A stretch of DNA of 64,000 nt from Eutreptiella sp. 'Long Island Sound 2002' (Eukaryota; Euglenozoa; Euglenophyceae; Eutreptiales; Eutreptiaceae), in contig OZ038382.1 of the NCBI GenBank assembly GCA_964036045.1, positions 105,485,007 through 105,549,006 on the forward strand. The letters run 5' to 3'. Position 1 is the first letter of the stretch. Each line of letters opens with the position of its first letter. The position numbers and the translations under genes are program-made. Below, piece after piece: positions 53,623 through 64,000 of the stretch. The notes under the pieces are model-generated. The model saw nothing but the letters and a program-made list of their open reading frames with translations, was not told where the DNA came from and did not search any database.

Positions 53623-56600
53623 ATGGCGGAACCCGCGGCCCCACGCAAAACACGCCCCCGATCTCAGACGCTGGACGAAGCACACCAGGTCATCAGGGCG
53701 CCGGGACTCAGAGACGGCGAAGGAGACCCCCCACAAGGGGACGCGGGCACAGACTCCGACCTGGAGGCAGTACCGGAGCCCCCCACGGGAGGCGCGCCCG
53801 CGGAACCTGCGCCGCCGGCGGGCAGCGTGCCCGCGCTCTGCCCCGCGTGGAAACGGGGCCACTGCACCGGCGAAGGCTGGTGCCCCAAACAGCACCCCCA
53901 GCCCGGCCCCGATGACGGAGCGCTGCCCGAGGTGAAACCCGCGGCCGCACGCGCCGCCCTACGCTATGGGGTGGCGCAGGGCTGGATCCTGGATGAGACC
54001 GCGCGCGGCAGCGTGAACATCCAGGAGGCCGTTGACCGAGTCACCCACACGGGACAGGCGGCAGTGGCCTTGCACACCCGGGGCCGCCACGGCGGACCCG
54101 CAGAGGGGATCATTGTGGAACCCTCGGGAATGGTGCTGGTCCTGGCGGCGGACATGGTCCCAGGGGTGCTCCACGCGTCCCGCGTGCGGCGGGCGTGCCC
54201 ACAGTGGACCATCCAGGTGTACACCCCCCCGCGGGCGTGGCCCTTCTCCACGTGGGCGGTGCTCGCCGTCATGTGGCACCTGGCACCGGAGGACGCCCCC
54301 ACAGGGACCGCGGAGGACATCGCCCGGGACCTCCACACCTGGCCGGCCGACAAGGATTACCCCTGGCGCAGGCCCCGGGGCGGCCTCCCGGTGGCACCTG
54401 CGGCAGAGGGGCTCAGCCTCGCGGCAACCCTCCAACGGCACCCCAACAAGAAGGCACGCCACTTCCTGCAGACGGGCACGGTCCCGGCCACCCCGCCAGA
54501 CTCCGAGCGGCGGTGGGACGCAGGGGTGGCGCAACCGCTGCCGGGCCCGTTGTGGTATTTGCCCATGGGCACCCTGGCCCACGCCACCCAGGCCGTCAAG
54601 GGGGCTTTCCCGCAGCCGCTCCTCCCTGGCGTGGCCCTGCTCCGCAGCCTGCAGGCGGGGGCTGCGTGGGTACGGTGGAAGGAAGGAAAGGGGCGCTCGA
54701 GCCCCTATTTCCCCCTGGTCCAGGGCCAGGCGCTGATCCACGCCGAGAGCATGGGGACCGTGGAATGGGGGGCGATCGTGCCTGGCACGGCGTGCAAGTG
54801 GATCACAGCGGCCGCCCCACAGCCCATGCGATCGCCGCCGGCGTGCCACCGCCTCCTACGGATGGTCCCCTCTTTGGCCCCCCAGCACGCCTTTACGAGC
54901 GTGCTGAGCCACACCAGGGAGTGGCTAACGAACCCGGGTGCGCGGTACCCGCCGGGGCTGGTGCTCGAACAGCTCACGGCCCCCACACCCGGAGTTCTCC
55001 ACGCCCTGCACAGGGCGTCGGCTCTCACGGAGCAGCTCAACGACAAAGTGCTGGACGTGGCGCTGGAGCCGCTGCGGGTGCTCTACCCGCAAACCCACAT
55101 CCCACCCGCGGGCACGTCCAACCGCCTAGGCCGCCTGGGGTTGCAGCGCCGCGTCGAGGCCGCGCACCCAGGAGGCGTGGTGGCACAGTGGCTAACGCTC
55201 CGCAACCTGTCCACCGCGGAAGGCCACTGGTACCTGCACCAACTCCTCTTCCAACCACGGGCAGCCCCGGAATACCGCCGGCAAAACCCATACCACACGC
55301 ACCCGGAGCGCCGAGGCGCGCAGGACTTCCCGCAGCCAGTCCCGCCCGCCCTCCCGCCGGGGCAGGACCCGGAGGCGCTACAGCAGGGCCCCCCACTCGA
55401 CACCGCCACCACGGTACAACAAAGGGGGCGCGACGGCGCGGACGGTGCCGAACCAGACGTCACGAACTGCGGAGCGGTGCCCTGGATGGCAGCCTGCAGG
55501 CACCTCACCCGAGATACCACGGGGCTCCGGCAGTACAGACCAACGGACCGCACGGCGCTGGCGTCCGGGGTCGCGGCTGTCACCATGGGTCCTGTGGCGG
55601 CGTGGCCGGCGCAACTGCTGCCCCACGTCCCCTGCCGCGACAGGCAGCCCCGCCGGCCAGCCGCAACGCATGCGCCGACGGCACCCCTCACCGCGGAGCA
55701 GCTATACCCCGTCGCGGCGGCGTTGCTAGCGGACGGCGGGGAGAGCTTCGTCCACCACCACGGCGCGGCGCAGATTGCGGGAAGCATACAAGGGCCACAG
55801 CGCGATGCACCAGACCCGTGGCATGCCACACTCCGCGGGCGCACCCGCGTCTGGGATGCGGGCGATGGCACACCCCCACCCGAGCCTAAGCCGGGGGAGG
55901 CACTGGTGCTGCAGACGGCAGGCTACCAGGCCATCGTACACCGCCACGCCAGAGGGTACCGGTCGCACGTCCTGGCCGGAGGTCGCTGGACTGTCTGGCA
56001 CAGCACTGCCAGGCAAGGGGCATTCCTGCCCCTGCCCCAGGTGGACTGGCAACAGGGGCCCACCCAGGCCTACTATATGTCGGCGGACCCCTGGCCGCTG
56101 GCGGTCCTGCTACACACCGTCAGCGCCCCCAACAAGAGGCAGGAACCGGGGTGGGTCAACCCCCCCAACACTGGTGTGGAGCCCCGACCAGGAGGAGCAT
56201 CTACGGGCCGCGTGGCAGGGAGACGCCATCAGGGCCACGGACGTCCCAGACTTCCACGCGGGGCCAATCACGCACGCCCGTCCAGCGGCTACCCTGGCAG
56301 TGGCCCAACGGGGACAGCAGAACCCGCAGTGGGTGGTCTGCATGTTCAGCCCGGCGGACGCGCACATCGTCGTCTGCGACCCCGAGCGCCTGCCGGGGCC
56401 CGAAGCCGTGATCCGCGTGGCAGACTGCACCCGCATGATCATCAAGGCGCTACGAGAGGGCGAACACCACGCCCTCCTGCTCCAGGTCAGGCTGAAGGAC
56501 AACGCCCGGGCGGCGAGGCCGGGGGTGTGGCCGGCAGCGGCGCACCCCGCCAACCTAGAGCTCCAGCTGGCGGTCCCGACCGCAGTGTACCACTGGCTAC

Positions 56601-59600
56601 AGGCCTTCCACGACCTGCGATGGAGGGGCAAGCCCGACCGCCAAATCGGCTCCACGCACTGGCAAAGGTGGCTGCAAGCAGACGCGCAGCGCGATGCCAT
56701 CCTGGGTCTCGGGCCCGCGCCCGCGACACGAGCCCTCGATGCGGCGGCCCCGGGCCGCACACTGGCGCCACACACGGTGCCGCTGGCCAACCTGCCCTTC
56801 GAACCAGCGGCGGAGGGCGCCATTCGGAAGTCGGTGCCGCTCCCCCCGGCGCGAAAAGCCACGGAGCCGACGAAATGCTCCTGTGTGCAGACAAGTACTA
56901 CACAAGCGGGGCAACGCTGGAACACCTGGCGTGGCACGCGGTGCACGCTGCAGCCCCGGCGGACGACAAGGAGGCGGCCACCAGCATCCTGCAGGGGAGA
57001 GCACGGAGGTCCCCATGGCACGCCCCGTACACCCGGCGCCCCCCGCCCCAGGCAGCCGACCACGCAGACGGAGATGAGGAGGCACCCGGAGCGGCCCCGG
57101 GGGCCGGCGGTGCGGCCCCACCAGGGTCCATGTCCATCCCCGCGGGGCTGGCCCCCCTGGCCCCCCTGGCTCCCCCGGTCCGCCTGGCCCTGCCGGGTCT
57201 CCTCAGCGCAGCGGGGCGCGCGGCGATGCCCACCCCCTACAGCCACACGGAGGGCCGCCTCCTCCCGTACAACGCCGAGGCCGCACCCGTCCAACACTGC
57301 CTGTGGGCGGCGGTCACCGCCGCGCAGGATGAACCCTCCCTGGCGCCCTGGCTGGGTCCTGCAGAGCAGCACGACTACGGGTCCATGCCCGCGGCCGCGG
57401 TGGACAAGGTGTTCGAACACCTCCACGCGACGCATGACGCCCTGGCGCGTGTGGTGGGACGCCGGCAGCCGTCCCCGGCAGGGACAGACCCGGCGGAGAG
57501 GGACCTCCCGGAGAGCGGAAAGCGGCTCCAGGCAGCGGTCCTCCGCTATGACACCCTGGCAGCGCGCGCGCCGGCAGCGTACCAGGCGGACGCGGCCCGG
57601 CATGGCATCCGGTCCGAGGCGGCGCTGCGGCTCATGGAGGAGCCGCAGGGTGTGTCGCCCGGGTTCCGCCCGACCACACAGGGCCAGCTACAGGAGGAGA
57701 CGGAGAGGCAAGCAGCCGCCCTCGAGGAGGACATTCGCCAGCTCCGCGCCCTCCTGGCGGCAGACCGCAAGCGCGCCATCAAGGACTTCTGGTGCCGCCA
57801 CGCCCCCGACATCGCCCAGCGATGGAAAGCCGTGAGGGGAGCCATAGAGGTAGAGGCCCCGGGACCGTCAGGCCTCTGGAACCTGCGGGTCCCCAACACC
57901 CAAACGCTCCTCACAGAGGCCCACGACGTGATGTTCGCAGTTCGCGCCTTCTGGCGAGAACTGTATGACAAACGCCCGGTGGACCTCCCAGGCTTCCAGG
58001 CAGTCCTCGACCGCCACGTCCCCCGGGTCCCTGAAGGGGCCTGGACACAGGTCCAGCAGTACTCCATGCAGGACCTGAAGTCCGCCGTGGACAAGGCCGA
58101 TGGCAAGGCCCCAGGCCCCAACCACGTGGAGGCCCGTTTCATCAAGGCCCTCCCAGCACCCGTCCAGTGGCTCCTGGTCCACTCCTACCGGGCCATCCTC
58201 CGCGGCGCCCCGCCGCCGATGCACTGGGGGGACGCGCACATCTGGCTCAGCCCCAAGGTACCGGGCTCTGCCAGACTGGACGACTACAGGCCCATAGCCC
58301 TGGGCCAGCTGGACATGAAGCTGCTCACGGGCCCCCTCACCCAGCGCATCACGGAAGTGCTCACACGGCACGGAGTGGTCAGCGACTGACAGCAAGGGGC
58401 CCTCCCTGGCTCCATCACAGGCCCCCCGCTGTTCATGGCGCAGCGGCAGCCCCAGCGGGGAAGGCCCAACTACGTCTTCTCCTTCGACGCCCGCAAGGCC
58501 TTCGACACCGCCCCAGACGGCGCCCTCCACCTCATCCTGCGCCACCTCTCCGTGCCGCCGGACGTCATCGACCTCCTGCTCTTCCTCCACACGTGCGCCA
58601 GGCTGCGCATCATCACAGCACACAGGCTAACGCAGCCCGTCTACATGCTGCGCGGCGTCCAGCAGGGCAACCCCGAGAGCCCCCTGCTGTACGCGCTCCT
58701 CCTGGAGCCCCTGCTCAGGGCGCAGGGACACCGCCTGCGCCCGCCGGGAGGAGCCGAGCACGGCCTCATCCAGGCCTACATCGACGACCTGCTGGTGGTG
58801 GCCCACACGCTGCAGCACTTCGTCGAGGGCGTGGAGGCGGTGGCCGCGTACCTGGGGATGATGGGCATGGAGCACAACCCCCGCAAGTGCGCCATGGCCA
58901 CCACGCAGGGGGTCCCGGGCCTGCAGCTGCGCCTCTGCCCCCACCTGGAAAACCCGTGGCACTGGGTACCAGCGGCGGACTCCGTCCCCTACCTGGGACT
59001 CCAGCTGCAGCCGGACGGGGAGTTCTCCCTGCAGCGCAAGCACCGGCTGCGCCTGGTGGCGGTGCACCACTGGTGCCTTATCGCCCTCGCGCCACCAAAA
59101 GTGGTGCAGGACGTCATCCTGGCGATCCTCGGGGGGGTGACGCAGTACGTCGCCCCTTTCATCGCCGACGACTCCGACACTGCACGCCACCTGGACCACA
59201 TCACGGTCCAGGTCGCGAAGGACAGGGCGCGGTACGCCTTCGACGCCTCGCGGGACAGCCTGCAGGATGAACGGACCCTGGGGCTCACACGGGTGCCCAC
59301 GCGGTGCCAGCAGGCAGCGGTGGCCCTCGTGGGTACACTCGTCCACCACCGCTCAACCTCCTTGCGCGCCGAGGTCACCAAGATGTTCTGGGAAATGGCT
59401 GGAGCGCACAGAATTTGTCCCGAGGTGCACTACCCCGTCCCGGAGTTCGCAACTCTGGCGGGAGGCGACTGGGTCCACCGCATACCCCAGGCCCTGCCCG
59501 CCCTGGGGGTGGGGCTGTACAACCCCATCGCGTGCCCCAGGGCGGCCCATGTCCAGCTACAGTCCCCGCCGGGCAACATCGTCACGCTGCGCAACGCCAA

Positions 59601-62600
59601 GCTGCGACACCGCGACACGTGCCGCCTGACGGTGCCACACAGAACGCTGTGGCATGGGCACCACGGGCCACGCCACCCCTTCCCCGACAACGACAACCCG
59701 TGGCTGACGGCGGTGCGGGAGTGCCTGAACCAATGCGCCGATGAACACCTCCACTATTGCCGCCGTGATCAGGAGCCCACCAACCACCCTGGGTGGCGCG
59801 ACGCCTTGGTCCACCTCTTCCACACCACCGGCACGCGGGACCCCCGCCTGAGACTCGTCCACCCCACGAGAGCTAAGCAGGACGCCCACACCGGCCCACA
59901 GGTGACCCCGGACGGCCTGCACCTCCACGTCGGGGGCTACCGCCGCCGGGACGGCCTATCCCCCCCCACGCGGGGGGCGGCGTACCACCCGCCGGCAGCC
60001 CTCATGTACATCCTCCGCGACGTGCTCGCGGAAAGCGAGCACCAAGAGCCTAACGCGGACGTGGCATGGCCCGAGCCCCTGCGCCCCCGGCCCCACGCGC
60101 CGACGCCGTTGTGGTTGGTGACCACGGACGACCAATGCACCCAAGCGACGGGGCAAGCGCAGCTCCGGGCGGAGTGGGTAATAGTGCAGGTGGGGACGGG
60201 CCAGCCCGAACACCGTGGGCTCCCCCGTGGCACCGCCCTGCTGGTAGCTACGGGGGTGCCGCACGACCCACACATGGCGGTGCACGCGTTGGAGGACCAG
60301 CCGGAGGACACGGGACACCTGGTGGTACACCAGCGCGGGGGCCCGGCGTGGCTCAAGGAACATGTGACGGCACTTCGGTCCTGGGCAAGCACGATCACCG
60401 GAGCGGAGATCCGGCTGCACGACCACCCGGCGATCAGCCCAGGTGACACCAGGGCGCTGAGCGTGGACCAACTGACCCCCAGCCACCCCGACGTCCCGTG
60501 GCACTCCGCCGACCTCAACGCGGGGTGGCTCAGCCCCACCGGATACTACTGGAACCCAGAGGCCTGGGGCCACACCTCTTCCGACGCGTCCAGGGGCGGA
60601 CCCTGCAAACACGCCACCAGCGTTGCTCTCGCCGCCGACCTCACCCGCACGTGGGCGGTGGCCATCTCAGGCAGGGTGCCCGACGGGGAGGGGGTGGCTG
60701 CCTCCCTCCCCCTACAGTACGGTGCCCACCGACCATGGGTCCACACGGTGGACGCCGAAGTCATCCCCCACCTCCTGCGGCACGCAGATCGCGAGCGGAC
60801 CACGGGGGTCCCCGCGGGCGCAGCGAAGGTGGTCAACCAGATGCCCCTGAGGTGGCTCCGGAACGGCCTGTGCGCGAGAGGGCAACACGCCGGGCACCCG
60901 TTCTGGTACGTCTGAGCCACCGCGCACCACAGTGACGCCCTACTGCACAAGGCGGACTGGGCGGCGTCCCAGGACAGCGTCCTGCAGAACACGCCTCCGG
61001 ACGCTGGCCACGCCCAGCTCATTGTCGCCGGCCGTGACGGCCATCTCGATCTACGGCCCCCCACGATGCGGGTGCTCGGCGAGGTTGCGCAGCGGGCGCA
61101 GACAGACCATGCGCTGACGCACCGGGGACACACACCTTTGGGCGCGGCCCACGCCACGGCCTATGTCCACGCCCGGGACCTCACCGCGACGGCCACCAAC
61201 CGCCGGCTGCTGCAGGCCCGAGACGGCCACACGCCGGTGAAGCGCAGGCTCCGCGTCCGTAAGGAGCGGCTCTCCGGTGTCGCCATCGTCCCTGAACCGT
61301 GCCTTTTATGCGGCGGCCCGGAGGAGACCCTGGTGCACATGCACGAGGGATGCGCCCACTCACAGCTCCTCTGGCCCCACGACCGCCAGGCAGTACACAA
61401 GGCGGCCCGCCACCTCCCACCCGGGGACAAAGCCCTGTGGGTGGCCTCGTGGCGCTCCGCAGGCGCCACATGGACGGAGGTATTCTGCTCCGGACTGATG
61501 CCCGAGGACGCGGAGGCGCAGCTCCGCGCCATAGCCCGATACGACCCGCTGGGAGGGACCTCTGTGGACGATTTTCGCCACCACATGCTCCGGCTGGGGG
61601 ACTTCGCATGGGAGCTTCGCAACCACCGGCTGGAGCAACTCCTCCGCGAGCCCCAGAGCTCGGCGGCCCGGGCACACCAAGGGCTCACTGCGGCGGAGGG
61701 CGACCACCCTCCCCCTCCCCCGCGCCCTGACAAGGACTTCGTAGCCTCCCTCCGTGTCGTGAATAGCACTCTGGAGTGCCCGCCTCAAGAGGGCCCCCAC
61801 CCGTACCAGGACCTGCCGGGGGGGTTCTCGAGGCACCTACAAGACGCCCTCCTCCCACCGTGGATCATCGGGCGCGGCTCCATGACCGCGTGGGAGGCGC
61901 GCATCGCGGCTGAGGAATGGGCGCGCGAGTGGAGCCGGTGGTGCGCCGCCACGCGCGCCCCGGAGACCCCTGTGCAACGATACGCCGCCATCCCGCTCAA
62001 GAAATGGGGGCCGGACACCAGGCCGAGACCCACTGCGATCCGCGGGGCGGGACCTGACCACCCGTGGGACGCGGCGACGGGGGAATGGCTGCAGGCGGCC
62101 CCGGGGCCGCAAACGGGACGGACTGGGGACGTGTCCTCACTCGTCAGGACACCCGTCCCGCCCCGCATCGTCCTTCACGCCGCCAACGTACTCCGGGCTA
62201 CAGGGATACGCACGTGGGGACACGCCGCGGCCACCGTCCGGTGGCACCCCCCAGAGGACCCGGCTGCCCAGCTCGCCGTGGCGCACTACAAAGCTGGGGG
62301 GCCGGTATACGACGACGCCCTGTCCCAGCTGGGCAACACCCAGGGGCCCTTGCTCCTCATGCTCCCCACCGGCATTGCAGCCGCGCTGCGCCAGGAGCTA
62401 GACGGCTGCAAAGGGCTGCGAGTAGGATGGAAGGCGGTCGCGGACGGCACCCTGCTGGCACTCCTCCACCGAGACACCGCGACCGGGTGCCGATGGGATG
62501 CGCTGACGCCCCACCTCACCGGGCGCCACGTGTACATGGCAAGCCCCCCCCAGGGGCAACCTCGCCCGGCGTGGGACGACCTCATCGCCGCCTTCCATGA

Positions 62601-63060
62601 CCACGGGATCCTCCCCGACGACACGTGGCAGGAGGTCCAGCGGAAGACGCTTTGCAAGGACTACCGGCGCCGCGTCCGCGCCCGCCTGCTGGAGATCCGG
62701 CACCCCCTCAGACAGAGGTGGGACTACCTCTGGCTCCGCCATCTCGACCCTTGGTCGCCGCCCTCCGTCCTCCCACAGAACTGCCGACTCTGCGGGGAAT
62801 GTGACACGGTGTCCTCCGCAGCGTCGACAGGCGCCAACAGGTGCGCGCGGTGCGCCCAGGTGGCCGCGTGCCCCTGGCCCGAACCTCTCGCAGGCCCGCG
62901 CAGGCGCACAGAGGAGGAGGCCCTGCACCGGCGCATTGAGGGGGCACACACCCCCTCACACGAACGAGCGGGCCCCGCAGGCGCTGCCCTTCTGTGGATC
63001 CACGCGCACCTGCGGGACCCCACATCCGTTGCGCACCTGTCGCACGTGTTCGCGCCCTGA
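53623..63060 (+). pseudogene. LINE B pol: CCCH finger, RT, RNase H, zinc motifs
   Basis: One reading frame of ~3,145 codons from an ATG in strong context (ACAATGG), chosen because everything upstream is array. Order: CCCH zinc finger C73-x7-C81-x5-C87-x3-H91; ~1,370 residues unassigned; RT with KAPGPNHV, LDDYRPIALGQLDMK, QQGALPGS, SFDARKAFD (D1622), LRGVQQGNPESPLLY and YIDDLLVV (D1721/D1722); RNase H with SSDAS (D2321), VDAEV (D2377) and KADWAAS (D2445); CLLCGGPEET...H...C (from C2560); and a Cys cluster from C3054. Defects are TGA at 58,387 inside RT, TGA at 60,913 inside RNase H, and a +1 shift in the C6 run at 56,161-56,166 compensated by a one-base loss near 56,830-56,870. Otherwise intact, so very recently inactivated, or partly mis-sequenced at C runs. 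Confidence 0.85.
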
Positions 63061-63099
63061 CCCCGACCCGCCGCCGCCCTTTGCAGAGCCCGCAGCACC

Positions 63100-64000
63100 A
63101 TGCCACGCCGACGGGGGGACGGGCCGGGACACACCAAGGCCTGCCGCAAAGCGCAGGAGGCGGCCGTCCGAGGCCTGGTGGCGGACGCGGTGGCGGAGGC
63201 ACACGAAGCGCACGCTGCCGCACGGTGTAACCTGAATGGCAGTGCGAGGGCTTTCCTCAACGAGACCGCACTCCCGGACGTCCGCGCCCTGAACAGAGCA
63301 GGGGCCCCTACGCTGCTCCGGGCAATGCACCAGATCGTGAATGCCGTCCAGCCGGGGCTCATCAGCCCGGAGGCGGCCCTCTACGGGCACTGGATGGAGT
63401 GGCGCGAGTCCAATCGGTCGGGCTGGCCCCTGTCCATGGGGGACACCCTGCGGCTGACGGGAACAGGGTCTGCCATGTCCCTCCGCAGCAGCGCCCGAGC
63501 CCTGCTGCACGCCCTCAGGACGCGCTACCCCGGGGACGCGGCCCCGTACCTGAACCAGGCGCGGGCAACGTACCCGGGGGGAGTGTCCGAGCTGGATGCG
63601 GCGCTCCACCTTCTACACCCACCGGACGAGGGCCTGGAGGTGGGCGAGATCACGGTGTTCGTGGAGGGCGCGGATGAGGCGTCCGCCCGCCCCCAGCCGA
63701 CCAACCCGGTGTACGACGGCACCAGGCCTACCCCCACGTACGCCATCGTATGCGAGGCGTTCCCCAGGGAGCCCACTTGGTGGCCCCGCCTCTTGCTGGC
63801 GACGCACGCGCCCCGCGGCTGGGCTAACCCAGACCTGTCCCCCCCCCTCTCCAGAACCAGGGGTGCCCACCACAGGGGGCAGGTCCTCTGGCAAGAGTGC
63901 CCTGGCACCCCCCTGCTCCTCCTCGTCGTCGCGACCCGCGGGGACCCGGGGCGGATCCTGGGGATCACCCCCACCCACCTATATGGGGCAACACCCGTAC
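63100..64000 (+). CDS. LINE B accessory ORF (partial, runs off window)
   Basis: The ATG is at 63,100, 40 bases after the pol stop (CACCATGCC context). The frame stays open for all 300 codons to the window edge, so it has no stop in view. It begins MPRRRGDGPGHTKACRK and contains helical-looking ALYGHWMEWRE, MGDTLRLTG, SAMSLRSSARALLHALRTRYP, LDAALHLLHPP, VGEITVFVEGADEA, YAIVCEAFPREPTWW and LLLVVATRGDPGRILG. Order and spacing parallel the front of LINE A's accessory ORF (VDLVLWRARK ... HYYVIAAM ... PQWI), but the His and Cys of the proposed protease are not evident here. Likely the same protein family in a diverged or non-catalytic form. Confidence 0.65.
   Translation, partial: MPRRRGDGPGHTKACRKAQEAAVRGLVADAVAEAHEAHAAARCNLNGSARAFLNETALPDVRALNRAGAPTLLRAMHQIVNAVQPGLISPEAALYGHWMEWRESNRSGWPLSMGDTLRLTGTGSAMSLRSSARALLHALRTRYPGDAAPYLNQARATYPGGVSELDAALHLLHPPDEGLEVGEITVFVEGADEASARPQPTNPVYDGTRPTPTYAIVCEAFPREPTWWPRLLLATHAPRGWANPDLSPPLSRTRGAHHRGQVLWQECPGTPLLLLVVATRGDPGRILGITPTHLYGATPV

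Larger units (their letters stand above)
53500..64000 (+). mobile_element. LINE B copy 2 (fullest copy, 3' end outside window)
   Basis: Contains the pol ORF 53,623-63,060 and a second ORF from 63,100 onward. The 5' end is preceded by the monomer array. This is the only element in the window with a LINE RT. Homology to copy 1 runs from 60,499 to the window end with mostly single-base differences. I see no apurinic-type or restriction-like endonuclease motif, so the nicking enzyme is either divergent, in the unassigned N-terminal 1,400 residues, or absent. Confidence 0.8.

Overview
The window reads as eukaryotic nuclear DNA that is almost entirely mobile elements and satellites. There are no operons, ribosome-binding sites, rRNA genes or CRISPR arrays. 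The recognisable proteins are a Ty3/gypsy chromovirus, non-LTR (LINE) reverse transcriptase with RNase H, a retrotransposon Gag, and one scrap of a host metabolic gene (pyrophosphate-dependent phosphofructokinase). Very GC-rich elements are set in AT-rich intervening DNA. This suggests a repeat-rich microbial eukaryote such as a protist or alga, but I cannot name the lineage.

Layout. 1-590: an LTR end fragment and a copy of a roughly 410-bp repeat. 1,276-17,276: a decayed Ty3/gypsy element with two ~0.8-kb LTRs, and Gag, protease, a DLFA/NPPF-type domain, RT, RNase H, integrase and chromodomain all broken by stops and frameshifts. A 4.87-kb insertion (8,884-13,750), flanked by 8-bp target-site duplications, splits the integrase. 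It carries a 27-copy array of an exactly 65-bp unit, a 4-copy 62-bp array, and an A-depleted tract that is stop-free in all three plus-strand frames. 17,277-22,240: mostly AT-rich DNA without a recognisable gene, then small dispersed repeats.

22,240-29,690: LINE A. A minisatellite 5' region leads into an RT-less body with two long overlapping ORFs. The first is RNase H plus a zinc motif; the second has a Ulp1-like cysteine-protease signature followed by Pro/His/RS-rich sequence. 29,692-30,107 is the phosphofructokinase pseudogene fragment, followed by a T-depleted, poly-A-studded tract. 32,340-41,341: LINE B copy 1, with the same kind of minisatellite and an RT-less, decayed body. 41,341-43,700: AT-rich DNA. 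43,720-46,070: a frameshifted Gag-only fragment. 46,070-48,320: irregular satellite. 48,320-53,500: an array of two alternating ~210-bp monomers. 53,623-64,000: LINE B copy 2, the fullest element. Its pol frame of about 3,145 codons (CCCH finger, RT, RNase H, zinc motifs) has two in-frame stops and a pair of compensating frameshifts, and is followed by a second ORF that runs off the window.

How the parts fit. LINE A and LINE B share an unusual order: the polymerase ORF comes first and an accessory ORF second. That accessory ORF appears homologous between the families, with a protease-like front and an RS/His/basic tail. Copies A and B1 have the same type of minisatellite joined to a body lacking RT, whereas B2 has a monomer array in front of its start codon, resembling promoter monomers of some mammalian L1s. 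Many long reading frames here are by-products of strand-biased composition (A-poor or T-poor strands lack stops) and are listed as rejected.
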